Shown: positions 53,783 through 62,129, counted from the stretch's first letter. The stretch is 64,000 nucleotides of DNA from JBCCFC01 sp965213595 (GCA_965213595.1 CBDBZO010000006.1:3658001-3722000); one strand, 5' to 3'. The notes: a model not told the origin generated them from the letters alone. Program-made: numbers and translations.

Positions 53783-54115
53783 TCACGCATTCCGTTCACC
53801 AATCCGCAATCGATTTCCATCGGGATCGGTCAGCGACACTTCGCGGCCCCAGGGCTGCTGTGTGATTTCGACGCCGAATTCGGCGGCAACGGGGTCGACA
53901 TCGTTCACGTAAAAGTAGACCAGCGTGTTGGGGCGCGCGTCGCCTTGGTGCTCGGAAAGATGCAGGTGAACGTTGCCGCGTCGCAGGAAGAGATAGAGCG
54001 GCAGGTCGGGCGCGAAGCGATGCTCGCCCTCGATCTCGAAGCCGAGTCGCGCGTACCACTTGGCGGTTTTGTAACCGTCCGTGACGCGAAAGATGGGAAC
54101 CAGTTCTTCGGGCAT
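53783..54115 (-). CDS. VOC-family / bleomycin-resistance-like protein
   Basis: 110 aa. LVPIFRVTDGYKTAKWYARL, GFEIEGEHRFAPDLPLYLFL, RGNVHLHLSEHQGDARPNTL, WGREVSLTDPDGNRLRIGER: the typical single-chain glyoxalase/bleomycin-resistance layout, which dimerises. Members bind antibiotics or hydroxy-compounds; true resistance cannot be inferred. It belongs to a run of small minus-strand detoxification-type genes. Confidence 0.85.
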   Translation of the reverse strand: MPEELVPIFRVTDGYKTAKWYARLGFEIEGEHRFAPDLPLYLFLRRGNVHLHLSEHQGDARPNTLVYFYVNDVDPVAAEFGVEITQQPWGREVSLTDPDGNRLRIGERNA

Positions 54116-54157
54116 AATGCTCCTGTGGCTCGAATGCAGTATCGTGTGGTAGCGTTG

Positions 54158-54652
54158 TTAGTCGGCTGTTATTTGTAAAGCTGCATCCAGCATGGCTTGC
54201 GCTATCTTCTTTGTCTTCCAATTGAGCGTTGCCAATAGCGCGGACGACGGAATTAACAGACGGCGGGTTGTTTCAAAGTGAGGGATAAAGGGATCAAGCT
54301 GTACACGTGCCCAAAAGCGCGTTTGATAGTAACGGTGTAGTCCCGCTGGGCTATGAGGGTCATCTACTTGCTGCGCGCCTAAATAGGCTGTTTGCAGAAC
54401 CACCGCACACGCTTCTTCTCTTACCTCACGTACCAAAGTTTGCTCAATTGTTTCATCGCCTTCCGGCTTGCCGCCCGGTAGATGCCACTGATCGTCTGCT
54501 CCGGCCACCAACACAATTTGGTTGTACTCGGTAAAACACAAACCGCTCGCTTGCCTGATTAAGTATCGGGGCGGCATGACTGCTGAGGGACGCCACGTAA
54601 CCTGTAGATTGCGCCCGGCCCACGTTGATGCTTCGCTGATTTCGGTTTGCAT
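54158..54652 (-). CDS. NUDIX hydrolase
   Basis: 164 aa, ATG at 54652 (a GTG four codons upstream exists). The Nudix box is complete: GGKPEGDETIEQTLVREVRE-EACA matches G-x5-E-x7-R-E-x-x-E-E. It hydrolyses nucleoside diphosphates linked to a moiety; the target is unknown. Before the box is LCFTEYNQIVLVAGADDQWH. The last 30 residues form a helical tail (LATLNWKTKKIAQAMLDAAL). Confidence 0.88.
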   Translation of the reverse strand: MQTEISEASTWAGRNLQVTWRPSAVMPPRYLIRQASGLCFTEYNQIVLVAGADDQWHLPGGKPEGDETIEQTLVREVREEACAVVLQTAYLGAQQVDDPHSPAGLHRYYQTRFWARVQLDPFIPHFETTRRLLIPSSALLATLNWKTKKIAQAMLDAALQITAD

Positions 54653-54678
54653 GGGAAGTGTCACGCACAGTGTAATGA

Positions 54679-54712
54679 GGCGTAGTTGGACAGCGCGCTG
54701 TCCAACTACGCC
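54679..54712. repeat. 34-bp perfect palindrome with GTAG ends at enolase stop
   Basis: GGCGTAGTTGGACAGCG and its exact complement. Similar in build to 37752-37791 (GTAG...GCGC...CTAC). Its right arm supplies the TAG of the gene at 54706. Confidence 0.75.
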
Positions 54713-55869
54713 ACGCGATACGCCTCCACAAACGCCTCCACCGGCGTCACCCCCAACCCCGCCCGCTCCGGCGCAACAATCTCCCCCGCCTCCGCTCGAA
54801 TTTCTTCCTGCACCAAATCGTGCAGCATGGGGTTGCCGCCGAGCGAAAACTCGATCACGGTGGCGGCGGGGCTGGCAAAGGCGAGGCTGACGCCCGCCAT
54901 AAACGAAAAGGCCGAGCCCCAGCAGTGCGGCGCCAGCTCGACCTGGTGCGCGGCGGCCAGCGCCGCAATCCGTCGCCCCTCGGAGAGGCCGCCGCAGATG
55001 GCGAGGTCGGGCTGGAGCACGTCGGCGGCGCGGTGCTGGAGCAGGTCGCGAAAGTCGAAGCGGGTGAATTCGCTTTCGCCCGCGGCGATGGGGATGCTGG
55101 TCGAAGCGCGCACCTCCGCCGTGCCCGCGTAATTATCGCTGTTGCAAGGCTCCTCGAACCAGCGCAGGTTGCAATCCTCCAGCGCGCGACAAAACTGCTT
55201 GGCCTCGGGCACGCTGTACGTCCCGTGCGCGTCGACCATGAGGTCGACATCCGGCCCCAGCGCTTCGCGGGCGGCGCGCACGCGGGCCACGCTCGTCGCC
55301 ACCTCGCCGTCCATGACGCCGACGCGCATTTTGACGGCGTGGAAGCCGTGGGCCGCATAGCCCACGAGCTGCGCGCCAATGCCGTCGACGTTGGCCCAGC
55401 CGCCGCTGGCGTAGGCGGGCATCCGGTCGCGCAGGGGGCCGCCCAGCAGCTGCATGACCGGCACATCCAGCGACTTGCCGAGCAGGTCCCACAGCGCCAT
55501 GTCCACGCCGCTGATCGCCGCCACGGTGAGGCCCCGTCGCCCCAGCACGGGAAAGCCGCGCCCGCGGGCCAGCGCGTAGTGGTCGCGCGGGCCGTTGTAC
55601 ATCCTCTCCCACAGCCGACCGATTTGGCGCGCGTCCTGCCCAAGTAGCAAGGGTCGCAATTCGTGCTGCACGCAGGCCACCAGCGAGGCGCAAACGCCCG
55701 CACTCCCCACCGAGGCCTTGGCCTCGCCGTAGCCGGTCAGCCCCTCCTCGGTGGTGATGGTGACGAGCGTCATGTCAAAGCTCGTCATCCGGCCAAAATC
55801 GGAGACGTGCTGCTTCTCCACGGGGATGGGGCAGGAGAGCCACTGGGCAGAAACGTCGCGGATAATCAT
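54706..55869 (-). CDS. Mandelate racemase / muconate lactonizing enzyme-family (enolase superfamily) protein
   Basis: 387 aa. Cap domain at the N-terminus, then the barrel with AISGVDMALWDLLGKSLDVP, the base motif VKMRVG (K-x-R), metal ligands D in LMVDAHGTYS, E in WFEEPCNSDN and E in IAAGESEFTR, then DLAICGGLSEGRRIAALAAA, and the second-side base His in LAPHCWGSAFS. This pattern fits the mandelate-racemase subgroup, mostly acid-sugar dehydratases; the exact sugar is unknown. It lies in a run with an isomerase, a cupin and a hydroxyacid dehydrogenase, supporting sugar-acid catabolism. Confidence 0.88.
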   Translation of the reverse strand: MIIRDVSAQWLSCPIPVEKQHVSDFGRMTSFDMTLVTITTEEGLTGYGEAKASVGSAGVCASLVACVQHELRPLLLGQDARQIGRLWERMYNGPRDHYALARGRGFPVLGRRGLTVAAISGVDMALWDLLGKSLDVPVMQLLGGPLRDRMPAYASGGWANVDGIGAQLVGYAAHGFHAVKMRVGVMDGEVATSVARVRAAREALGPDVDLMVDAHGTYSVPEAKQFCRALEDCNLRWFEEPCNSDNYAGTAEVRASTSIPIAAGESEFTRFDFRDLLQHRAADVLQPDLAICGGLSEGRRIAALAAAHQVELAPHCWGSAFSFMAGVSLAFASPAATVIEFSLGGNPMLHDLVQEEIRAEAGEIVAPERAGLGVTPVEAFVEAYRVA

Positions 55870-55893
55870 GGTGATCTCTGGTACAGAATATGA

Positions 55894-55982
55894 ATAGAAC
55901 GCGGATTGGGCGGATTGAGCTGATTTATGCGGATTTTTCTTATCCGCTTTTATCCGCCTAATCCACCCAATCCGCGTTCTAT
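55894..55982. repeat. 89-bp inverted repeat (ATAGAACGCGGATTGG)
   Basis: Arms ATAGAACGCGGATTGGGCGG and, on the right, the complement of ATAGAACGCGGATTGGGTGG, with GGATTxxxxCGGAT-type text between. It lies between isomerase and enolase genes; its last base is part of the isomerase TGA. Confidence 0.8.
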
Positions 55983-56872
55983 CAGATGAGCGGCTTCAGC
56001 GTTTTCGCCGTTTCCTCGACGAGCCAGCTGTAAAATTCATCGCTCAGCACGCCGCTGCCGTGGTCTTCGATAAACTTGAGCTGCTCTTCGGTGAGCTCGG
56101 CCTCCGCGCCTGCCGCCGCATTTTTGTACGGGTTGGCGGGCGTACGATCCAGCGGCGCAACAAACTCCACCGTCAGCGCGCCGTCGTAGCCCACGTCCTG
56201 GAGCGTCCCCACAATCTTTGCCCAGTCGAGCGCGCCCATGCCGCAGGCCATGCGGTTGTTGTCCGCCACGTGAAAGTCGACCAGCCGCCCGGCGCTGGCC
56301 GTATCGCGGATGGCCTCGTACATGTCGGCCTCTTCGATGTTGAGGTGGAAGGCATCGAGGCAGACGCCGCAGTTCGGGCCAACTTCTTCGGCTAGCATCA
56401 CGCCTTGGTCGGCGCGATTGAGAAAGTTCGTTTCAAAGCGATTGAGCGGCTCCAGCGCCATCAGCACGCCCGCGCTTTCGGCGTGGGGGTAAATCTCGCG
56501 CAGCCCCTCGACGGCCCACTGCCACTCCTGCTCCGGCGTATCCATCGCCGCGACTTTGCCCACCGTCGAGGGCACAACGGTAATTTCGTGGCCGTCCAGC
56601 TCCTGCACCATCGTGATGCAATCCTTGACGTACTGCACGCTGCTGGCGCGCACCGCCTCGTCGGCGTCGATCAGATCGCGCCCCTCGAACATCAGCGTCA
56701 CCGAACCCCAGCAGCGCAGGCCGTGCTCGTCCAGCAGCCGCTTGACCTCTTTGGTGTCGTACTTCTCCGGCTCGCCGCTGATTTCGATGCTCTCGTAACC
56801 GTACCGGGCCAGGCGGCGAATCGTCGTCTCGATGGGCTCGGCGCGCATCCAGTTGTGCATGGACAGGTGCAT
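55982..56872 (-). CDS. Sugar phosphate isomerase/epimerase (AP-endonuclease-2 TIM barrel)
   Basis: 296 aa. A xylose-isomerase-like TIM barrel: YGYESIEISGEPEKYDTKEV, the metal-site Glu in VLMALEPLNRFETNFLNRAD, NCGVCLDAFHLNIEEADMYE (Asp and His), RLVDFHVADNNRMACGMGAL (His) and DGALTVEFVAPLDRTPANPY (Glu). Typical members are epimerases or isomerases of keto-sugars or inosose. The C-terminal ~45 residues include a Glu-rich helix. It is upstream of the enolase-family gene on the same strand. Confidence 0.88.
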   Translation of the reverse strand: MHLSMHNWMRAEPIETTIRRLARYGYESIEISGEPEKYDTKEVKRLLDEHGLRCWGSVTLMFEGRDLIDADEAVRASSVQYVKDCITMVQELDGHEITVVPSTVGKVAAMDTPEQEWQWAVEGLREIYPHAESAGVLMALEPLNRFETNFLNRADQGVMLAEEVGPNCGVCLDAFHLNIEEADMYEAIRDTASAGRLVDFHVADNNRMACGMGALDWAKIVGTLQDVGYDGALTVEFVAPLDRTPANPYKNAAAGAEAELTEEQLKFIEDHGSGVLSDEFYSWLVEETAKTLKPLI

Positions 56873-57233
56873 GGGGAGTCTCCTTGGGTGTGGATAGATT
56901 GAGCAGTAAAGTTAAACAGGACAACCGGCTTCATGAAGACACAGGAAATAATCTGGTCATAGAGGAGTAGGCACGCCCCGTGCCGGATCAACCCTCAAAC
57001 TCCGCTTGTTTCGGGGCACGTGCCGTGCGCACGAGGGCGTGCGCGCTCCTCGGCGCTATTCCCCAACTATTTTCTGCAGCTCCATCAAGCCGGTTTAAAC
57101 CAATAAGCTGTCTGGCTTCAGCCGCCAGCAAGAATCGGTGACAATCGAGCGGTGACGAGCGAAAAACAGTGCCGTTTACGAATTTGGTCAAGCCATAAAT
57201 ATTGATACCACCAAGCTTTTACCTCAACCGGCT
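56873..57233. other. Intergenic stretch with REP families 4 and 6
   Basis: Contains a family 4 copy (57012-57051, GGCACGTGCCGTGCGCACGA) and a family 6 copy (57083-57127, AAGCCGGTTTAAACC then GCTGTCTGGCTTCAGCCGCC). No gene. Confidence 0.6.
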
Positions 57234-57277
57234 TCAAGCCGGTTTCCCTTTAGCAAGCTGGCAGGCTTCAGCCGCTA
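57226..57277. repeat. REP family 6 unit at gene end
   Basis: AACCGGCTTCAAGCCGGTTT hairpin followed by AGCAAGCTGGCAGGCTTCAG. On the minus strand it encodes the last residues (AAEACQLAKGKPA) and the TGA of the adjoining gene. Confidence 0.75.
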
Positions 57278-57671
57278 GCGCACGCAGCACCTCCTCCATC
57301 ACAATCAGCTTCTCGACATCTCGATAAACTATTACGCGCGATGAGATTCCGCGCAGCGTTGTCGAAATGTCCGCACCTATCTCGGCAACCGTTACAATCG
57401 GAATACCCCGCGCATAGGCGTAGCCCGCTTCGATCCCCAGGCCGACGCCCTTCTCGGTTAAGTCGATCAGCAGCGCATCGGCCCGGTCGACGGCGTCGAA
57501 TGACCGGCGCATCAGGTCGCCCGGCGCAAGCTTAACCGCCCCCCACTGCTCGACATCGCGCGCGACGCAGACGGTTTCGATGCCCTGCTGCGCCAGTACG
57601 CGCGAGATTGCCTCGATTTTGGATCGGTTGCGCTGATCGGCGTGATATTTGATGGCGAGGTAGACAAGCAT
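57234..57671 (-). CDS. Nucleoside 2-deoxyribosyltransferase-like protein
   Basis: About 145 aa from ATG 57671 (MLVYLAIKYHADQRNRSKIE). A Rossmann-like fold with an N-terminal strand, VLAQQGIETVCVARDVEQWG, then SFDAVDRADALLIDLTEKGV-GLGIEAGYA, which carries the catalytic-type Glu of the family, and GIPIVTVAEIGADISTTLRG. Members cleave or transfer nucleoside bases or act as sensors in defence and toxin systems; this one is unassigned. The last ~13 residues are encoded by a REP family 6 unit that also provides the stop. A family 4 REP (57710-57742) lies upstream. Confidence 0.7.
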   Translation of the reverse strand: MLVYLAIKYHADQRNRSKIEAISRVLAQQGIETVCVARDVEQWGAVKLAPGDLMRRSFDAVDRADALLIDLTEKGVGLGIEAGYAYARGIPIVTVAEIGADISTTLRGISSRVIVYRDVEKLIVMEEVLRALAAEACQLAKGKPA

Positions 57672-57709
57672 CGGTTGATTGTAGGTCGCTGGGAATGCAC
57701 CGTTCTCGC

Positions 57710-57742
57710 GTCGGCCCGCTCGCACGTGGGCGTGCTCACTCC
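57710..57742 (-). repeat. REP family 4 copy
   Basis: On the minus strand GGAGTGAGCACGCCCACGTG continuing CGAGCGGGCCGAC. Compare 35871-35902. Confidence 0.7.
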
Positions 57743-57820
57743 GCGAGGCGGCTCTTCATCCTCATCCGCGTGCGTAGCCCGTGTGCATTCGTGTCCCATT
57801 CCCATTTCCGGTGCAACCAT

Positions 57821-58219
57821 TCAGCGCAAATTCACCCACGGCTCCTCGTCGCCGACTTCCTCGACGCCGTAGCCGCTTTCGCCTACGCATGGGCTGAGGA
57901 TGGCGATTAGCCGCGCGCCCTCGCTCGATTTATTGAACGTGGCGTGGACGATGCCGCTCTCGATAAAGAGCGAGTCGCCCGCGCGCAGCGTGCGCGATTC
58001 CTGCTCCAGCCATTGCTCGATCTCACCGCTCATCACGTAGATGACCTCTTCCTAATTGGGGTGGCGGTGAAAATTGTGGCCGCCGCCCGCCGCAAACTCC
58101 ACCTCCAGCACGGTCAACTGCGTAGCCCCGGTATTCGGCGGGTGGCAGAGCCAGCCCAGCGTGCCCCAGTCGAGCTTATCGTGCTTGACATCCGATGCTG
58201 ACACAAATTTACCGTTCAT
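57821..58219 (-). pseudogene. Cupin-domain protein with an in-frame TAG
   Basis: One frame from the ATG at 58219 (AAGGGAA upstream) to 57821, interrupted by TAG at 58052-58054. Upstream it reads LTVLEVEFAAGGGHNFHRHP-N, downstream EEVIYVMSGEIEQWLEQESR, and between them a Gln codon (CAG) would be usual: N-[Q]-EEVIYV. Together they form a complete small cupin with metal ligands H-x-H...E (FHRHP..EE) and a later His (SGIVHATFNKS). Two products may be made if the TAG is suppressed or restarted at the Met after it, but a simple nonsense mutation or a base-call error is likelier. It lies in the sugar-acid gene run. Confidence 0.8.
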
Positions 58220-58292
58220 TGATGGTTCCCTTCTTATGGAAATTTTGGTGCGTGGTACGTGGTGTCTTGTCAGGGTCGAAGTGATAAAAATT

Positions 58293-58389
58293 GTAGGTGC
58301 GGTTTGCAACCGCACGGTCGTGACCTACCTCTTCGCATGGGTCTAGCGAAGGGGTGGTTTATGCTTGCGCAGCTAGAAGCAGCGCCTAC
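58293..58389. repeat. Solitary 97-bp three-hairpin REP unit
   Basis: Same length and build as the units around RAYT 1: GTAG plus GTGCGGTTTGCAACCGCAC, a middle CTTCGC...GCGAAG stem, then the GCGCAGCTAGAAGCAGCGC end. The stems carry paired changes relative to the arrays (GGCTTGCAGCC to GGTTTGCAACC). Confidence 0.88.
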
Positions 58390-58421
58390 GAGCCCCATCA
58401 AATTACGCTTGATGCGCCATT

Positions 58422-58515
58422 GGTGCGTGGTGCGTGAACTGTTACCTGTTCCAACTGTTATTCGATAAGAAGCCAGGCATCAATACTGGTTCACGCTCTA
58501 CGCGCCACGCACCAC
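58422..58515. repeat. Inverted repeat related to the MITE centre, second copy
   Basis: GGTGCGTGGTGCGTGAAC at the left, GTTCACGCTCTACGCGCCAC-GCACCAC at the right, ~55 bp apart. Related to 53658-53752. Confidence 0.6.
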
Positions 58516-58524
58516 AAAGACGCT

Positions 58525-59358
58525 TTAACCAACCCGCAACCCCTTAAACTTCCTTGCCTGCCCCTCGATCGCTGGCTCCGTCGGCAGGCGCTCGATGCTC
58601 GATGCGCCAAAGAAGCCGCTGATGCCCTCCGTGTGATCCAGGATATACTGGGCGTCCTCCGGTTCGGCAATCGGCCCGCCGTGGCAGAGCACGATGATGT
58701 CGGGGTTGACCTCGATAGCGGCGTCGCGCATGGCCTGCACACGCCGCGCCGACTCGTCCAGCGTCAGCGCCGTCTCCGCGCCGATGGAGCCTTTGGTCGT
58801 CAGCCCCATGTGCGGCACGAGCACGTCCGCGCCCGCCTCGGCCATCTGGCGCGCCTCGTCCGGCGTGAAGACGTAGGGGCAGGTCAGCAAATCCAGCTCG
58901 TGCGCCTGCCGAATCATCTCGACTTCGAGCACGTAGCCCATGCCCGTCTCCTCCAAATTCTCGCGGAGGGTTCCATCGATCAGGCCAACCGTGGGAAAAT
59001 TCTGCACGCCGTCAAAGCCCATCTCTTTCAACTGGCGCAGAAAGACCGGCATCAGCCGAAAGGGATCCGTGCCGCAGACGCCCGCCAGCACGGGCGTGTT
59101 CTGCACCACCGGCAACACCTCGCTCGCCATCTCGACGACGATGGCGTTGGCGTCGCCGTAGGGCATCATCCCCGCCAGGCTGCCGCGCCCCGCCATGCGG
59201 TAGCGCCCGGAGTTGTAGATGATGATCAAGTCGACGCCGCCGCGCTCGGCAAATTTGGCCGAGATGCCGGTCCCGGCTCCTGCACCGATGATGGGGGAAT
59301 GATTTTTTATGTTTTGTTGCAGACGCTGTAAAGCGTCGGCTCGTGGGATGAGGGGCAT
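58525..59358 (-). CDS. PEP-hydrolase-like TIM-barrel protein (Tm-1 C-terminal-type)
   Basis: 277 aa, ATG with GGAGG upstream. The phosphoenolpyruvate-hydrolase-like / TIM-barrel signal transduction family (PF09370 type): SPIIGAGAGTGISAKFAERG, DLIIIYNSGRYRMAGRGSLA, VLAGVCGTDPFRLMPVFLRQ, GFDGVQNFPTVGLIDGTLRE, DIIVLCHGGPIAEPEDAQYI. In plants this domain is fused behind a UPF0261 domain in the tomato resistance protein Tm-1; here the two are adjacent separate genes (upstream partner at 59424). The bacterial function is not established. Confidence 0.88.
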   Translation of the reverse strand: MPLIPRADALQRLQQNIKNHSPIIGAGAGTGISAKFAERGGVDLIIIYNSGRYRMAGRGSLAGMMPYGDANAIVVEMASEVLPVVQNTPVLAGVCGTDPFRLMPVFLRQLKEMGFDGVQNFPTVGLIDGTLRENLEETGMGYVLEVEMIRQAHELDLLTCPYVFTPDEARQMAEAGADVLVPHMGLTTKGSIGAETALTLDESARRVQAMRDAAIEVNPDIIVLCHGGPIAEPEDAQYILDHTEGISGFFGASSIERLPTEPAIEGQARKFKGLRVG

Positions 59359-59375
59359 CTGTCCTCCGGAGAAGG

Positions 59376-59425
59376 AAAGATTGAAGATTAAAGATTAGAT
59401 ACCTAATCTTTAATCTTCAATCTTT
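59376..59425. repeat. 23-bp perfect inverted repeat between the Tm-1-like genes
   Basis: AAAGATTGAAGATTAAAGAT-TAG, loop ATAC, exact complement. The right arm reaches into the TAA stop of the upstream gene. AT-rich, unlike its surroundings. A similar ATTAGAGATTAG text occurs near 47960. Confidence 0.8.
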
Positions 59426-60648
59426 AGTTTCCATCGTTTATAAACTTCAGCAGCTTCTCTGTCACCGCCTCCGCAAACGCATCATCATTGATGTTGGCGT
59501 CGATTTCGTAAACGGGGATGTCGTCGCGCGCGTGCCGCTTGATGGCGTCGAAGAGAGCCTGGTCGGCGTCGGGATTCCAGAATTCGCCGCCGGGGGAATC
59601 GAGAATGGAGACGCCCTTCAGCGGCAGGAAGAAGGCAACGGGGGCCGTCGACGCGTTGGCCTTCTCCGCCAGAATGCGCCCCAGCTCGGCGTTCTCCTCC
59701 GGCGTGGTGCGCATCAGCGTAACGCTGGGATTCCAGACGTAGAACTGGCGCTCGTCGTACTTAGAGGGCACGGTTTCGCGCCCGCCAAAGTTGACCATGT
59801 CCAGGCAGCCCGGCGCGATCACCTGCGGCGTGCCCGACTTGGCCGCTGCGTCCAGCCGTGAGCTGCCCGCCGAGAAGACGCCGCCCGCCAGCTCGTCCGC
59901 CCATTCAGTGGTCGTCAAATCGAGCACGCCGCTGATGAAGTTCTCGTCGATCAGGCTCTCCATCACCCTGCCGCCCGTCCCCGTGGCGTGGAAGACGAGC
60001 ACCTCGTAGCCCTGCGCCTCGAGCTGCTTCTGGCATTTGCCAACCAGCTCCGTCGTGTTGCCAAACATCGAGGCCGCAATCAGCGGCTTCTCCTCCACAT
60101 CGAGATCAGCATCTAGCACCTCCGTTTCGACCATGCCGACAATCGCCCCCGCCGCGTTGCTGTAAATCAGCGCGCTGATCGAATTCACGCCCGCCACATC
60201 GACCACCGACGGCATCATCGTGATGTCTGCCGTGCCGACGTAGGGCGTCGTGTCGCCCGCCGCGACGGTGCTCACCATCAGCTTGGGCACGCCCACGGGC
60301 AGCGCGCGCATCGCCGCCGTACCGACTGTTGTTCCCGCCGAGCCGCCGAGGCCGAGGATGCCGTCGAAGCGACCGTGGTCATACAGATGTTTGGCCACCG
60401 CCGCCGCCCCACGCGCCATTACCTCGATGGCCTGGCCGCGGTCGCCCGCCTCACGCAGCGCGTCGAGCGACGTGCCGCCTTCGTCCGCCACGGTTGTAGC
60501 GTCTACATCGGGGTCGACGGTCGGCTCGCCCACGACGCCCGTGTTGATGAGCAGCGTCTCGTGGCCGCGCGCCTCGATTTGCTGCCGAACGAAGGCGAAG
60601 TCGCCGCCCTTGGTGTCGAGCGCGCCGATCAGGGCGATAGTTGCCATG
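59424..60648 (-). CDS. UPF0261 protein (Tm-1-like ATP-binding domain)
   Basis: 408 aa, ATG at 60648 with AAGGAGA. UPF0261 signatures: IALIGALDTKGGDFAFVRQQ, LLINTGVVGEPTVDPDVDAT, FDGILGLGGSAGTTVGTAAM, ADITMMPSVVDVAGVNSISA, MFGNTTELVGKCQKQLEAQG, VFHATGTGGRVMESLIDENF, PGCLDMVNFGGRETVPSKYD, FFLPLKGVSILDSPGGEFWN. In the plant fusion this half binds ATP. With the downstream TIM-barrel gene it forms the split version of Tm-1. It probably acts with its neighbour on a metabolite; the substrate is unknown. Confidence 0.92.
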
Positions 60649-60721
60649 GTTTCTCCTTGAAACTCAAAAATAAACGCGGAGGCACGAAAGGGCAAGCTCT
60701 ATGCTTCTGCAGTTCCATCCT

Positions 60722-61108
60722 TCACTCGCTGCCCGCTAAGTGCAGTTTGAGGCTGGGTCCATCCAGCCGCAGGTCAAGTTCATTGAGCACGTTGCGCCCC
60801 AATACCCATTCTGTTATCAGCGGATCACCCGCAACTTCGACATACAGCAACATCAGATTACCCAGTTGCAAGCTAATTTCATAGATATTGACGGCGCGCT
60901 TGTCGTGCCATTGACTGCTAAGCGTTGCGGTTCTGTATACAGGGACACCGAGAGACTCCAAATCCGTCCGAGGCACGATGGAAAAATCTGCCCCGCTATC
61001 GACAATGGCCGCATACGGACCTTGCCAGCTATTCGAGTTTGGCGCAGAAATCAAGATATCGATAACGGGTATCGGCGGAAAATAGGAGGTGAGATAAGCG
61101 TGTGCCAC
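60722..61108 (-). CDS. Retropepsin-like aspartic protease domain protein
   Basis: 128 aa, GTG start, 5 bp after the preceding gene. One retropepsin-like lobe: the catalytic AAIVDSGADFSIVPRTDLES (D-S-G with the following hydrophobic triplet), VYRTATLSSQWHDKRAVNIY, and LLYVEVAGDPLITEWVLGRN (the second hydrophobic-Gly block). Such single-lobed proteases act as dimers. Directly downstream of a DUF5678-type gene; I infer a functional pair. Confidence 0.8.
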   Translation of the reverse strand: MAHAYLTSYFPPIPVIDILISAPNSNSWQGPYAAIVDSGADFSIVPRTDLESLGVPVYRTATLSSQWHDKRAVNIYEISLQLGNLMLLYVEVAGDPLITEWVLGRNVLNELDLRLDGPSLKLHLAGSE

Positions 61109-61113
61109 GTTCG

Positions 61114-61533
61114 TCAGCGCACGAGGCGCGTGCTGTGTACTTGGATAACTTGGCGAGGCGCTGGCAGGACAGGGGTCACGAAAACGGATTGCCCAGCAAA
61201 GCGCTGATCAATGCGTTTGCGTAAGGCAGTTCGATCAACGTCGTGATCGAGAACGTCTCCGTCGCGCATGGCAATGTACTGCCCGGCGTACTTTTCGTAC
61301 AAAGCAGCATGTTGTGATTCATAAAGTGCCTGTTGACGGTTCACCCACCGTAATTGCTCTGCTTGTTCATCATTCGCGGCAGTCCGGTGGCCGTTTTGCT
61401 TCTGCTGGGCAGAGGGGGTGGCAAGATATTGAGTAACCGCTTCCTCAATCAATTCTTGCACAGCGACACCGCGTGCTTGTGCCTCTGTTCGCAATCGCTC
61501 TGCTACCCGATCTCGTACCGGTACGTCAACCAT
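61114..61533 (-). CDS. DUF5678-like protein preceding the protease
   Basis: 139 aa. The ATG at 61533 has a perfect GGAGG, so it is favoured over one four codons upstream. The N-terminal half is a ribbon-helix-helix-like segment (VPVRDRVAERLRTEAQARGV, then AVQELIEEAVTQYL). The C-terminal part LYEKYAGQYIAMRDGDVLDH followed by DRTALRKRIDQRFAGQSVFV resembles DUF5678 proteins. DNA binding by the first part would allow autoregulation; the link to the protease is inferred only from adjacency. Confidence 0.65.
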   Translation of the reverse strand: MVDVPVRDRVAERLRTEAQARGVAVQELIEEAVTQYLATPSAQQKQNGHRTAANDEQAEQLRWVNRQQALYESQHAALYEKYAGQYIAMRDGDVLDHDVDRTALRKRIDQRFAGQSVFVTPVLPAPRQVIQVHSTRLVR

Positions 61534-61624
61534 GCTTGCCTCCATTGAACCTGCTTGCCTTACCTGGCCCTTATTTTATCACATTCAGCCCGCCGTGTTT
61601 ATTGAGCAGGTTACTACACGCTAT

Positions 61625-62101
61625 TCACGGCTCAAGCTCACCAAGCACCTCGGCGACTCGCCGGGCGCGCGTCTCGGCCCGCTTGGCTGAATCGACGCGG
61701 TAGGCGAGGCCGCGCTGCTTGCCGGGCGTCAGCTGTGCCCAAGCTGCACGGGCTGCATCGTTTTGATCCAGCGCCGCCCGCAGCTCCGCCGGCACGTCGA
61801 CATGGTCTTGGTCGGCAATTTCAAAGCGCACCTCGACTTCGTCGCCGAGGGACAAGCTCGCCTGCTGCATAAACTTACGCGGAACCATCAAATACCAGCG
61901 CCCGTCGCTGCGCTCGCCGCCGGGTTGCCATGCGCCTTCGATGGGTCGGTCGGCGACTTCGCCATTGATACGCAGGCGTGGATACTCGTCCAGCGGCAGC
62001 TCCCGCTCCAGCTCGCGCGGCAGGTAGACGACGGTGTAGGCCATCGTGCCGAAATCGTAGTACTCGATGGGCGCTTCAAAGGCATAGGGGAAGAAGATCA
62101 T
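61625..62101 (-). CDS. DUF1905 plus YdeI/OmpD-associated (OmdA) domain protein
   Basis: 158 aa from the ATG at 62101. DUF1905 at the N-terminus (YAFEAPIEYYDFGTMAYTVV, YLPRELERELPLDEYPRLRI, RWYLMVPRKFMQQASLSLGD, EVEVRFEIADQDHVDVPAEL) and an OmdA motif at the C-terminus (LRAALDQNDAARAAWAQLTP, GKQRGLAYRVDSAKRAETRA, RRVAEVLGEL). The family is linked to bacteriocin tolerance or oxidative stress in a few species; the role here is unknown. Confidence 0.85.
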   Translation of the reverse strand: MIFFPYAFEAPIEYYDFGTMAYTVVYLPRELERELPLDEYPRLRINGEVADRPIEGAWQPGGERSDGRWYLMVPRKFMQQASLSLGDEVEVRFEIADQDHVDVPAELRAALDQNDAARAAWAQLTPGKQRGLAYRVDSAKRAETRARRVAEVLGELEP

Positions 62102-62129
62102 AGCGAAAGCGTTTGATGATCTGCAGTAG

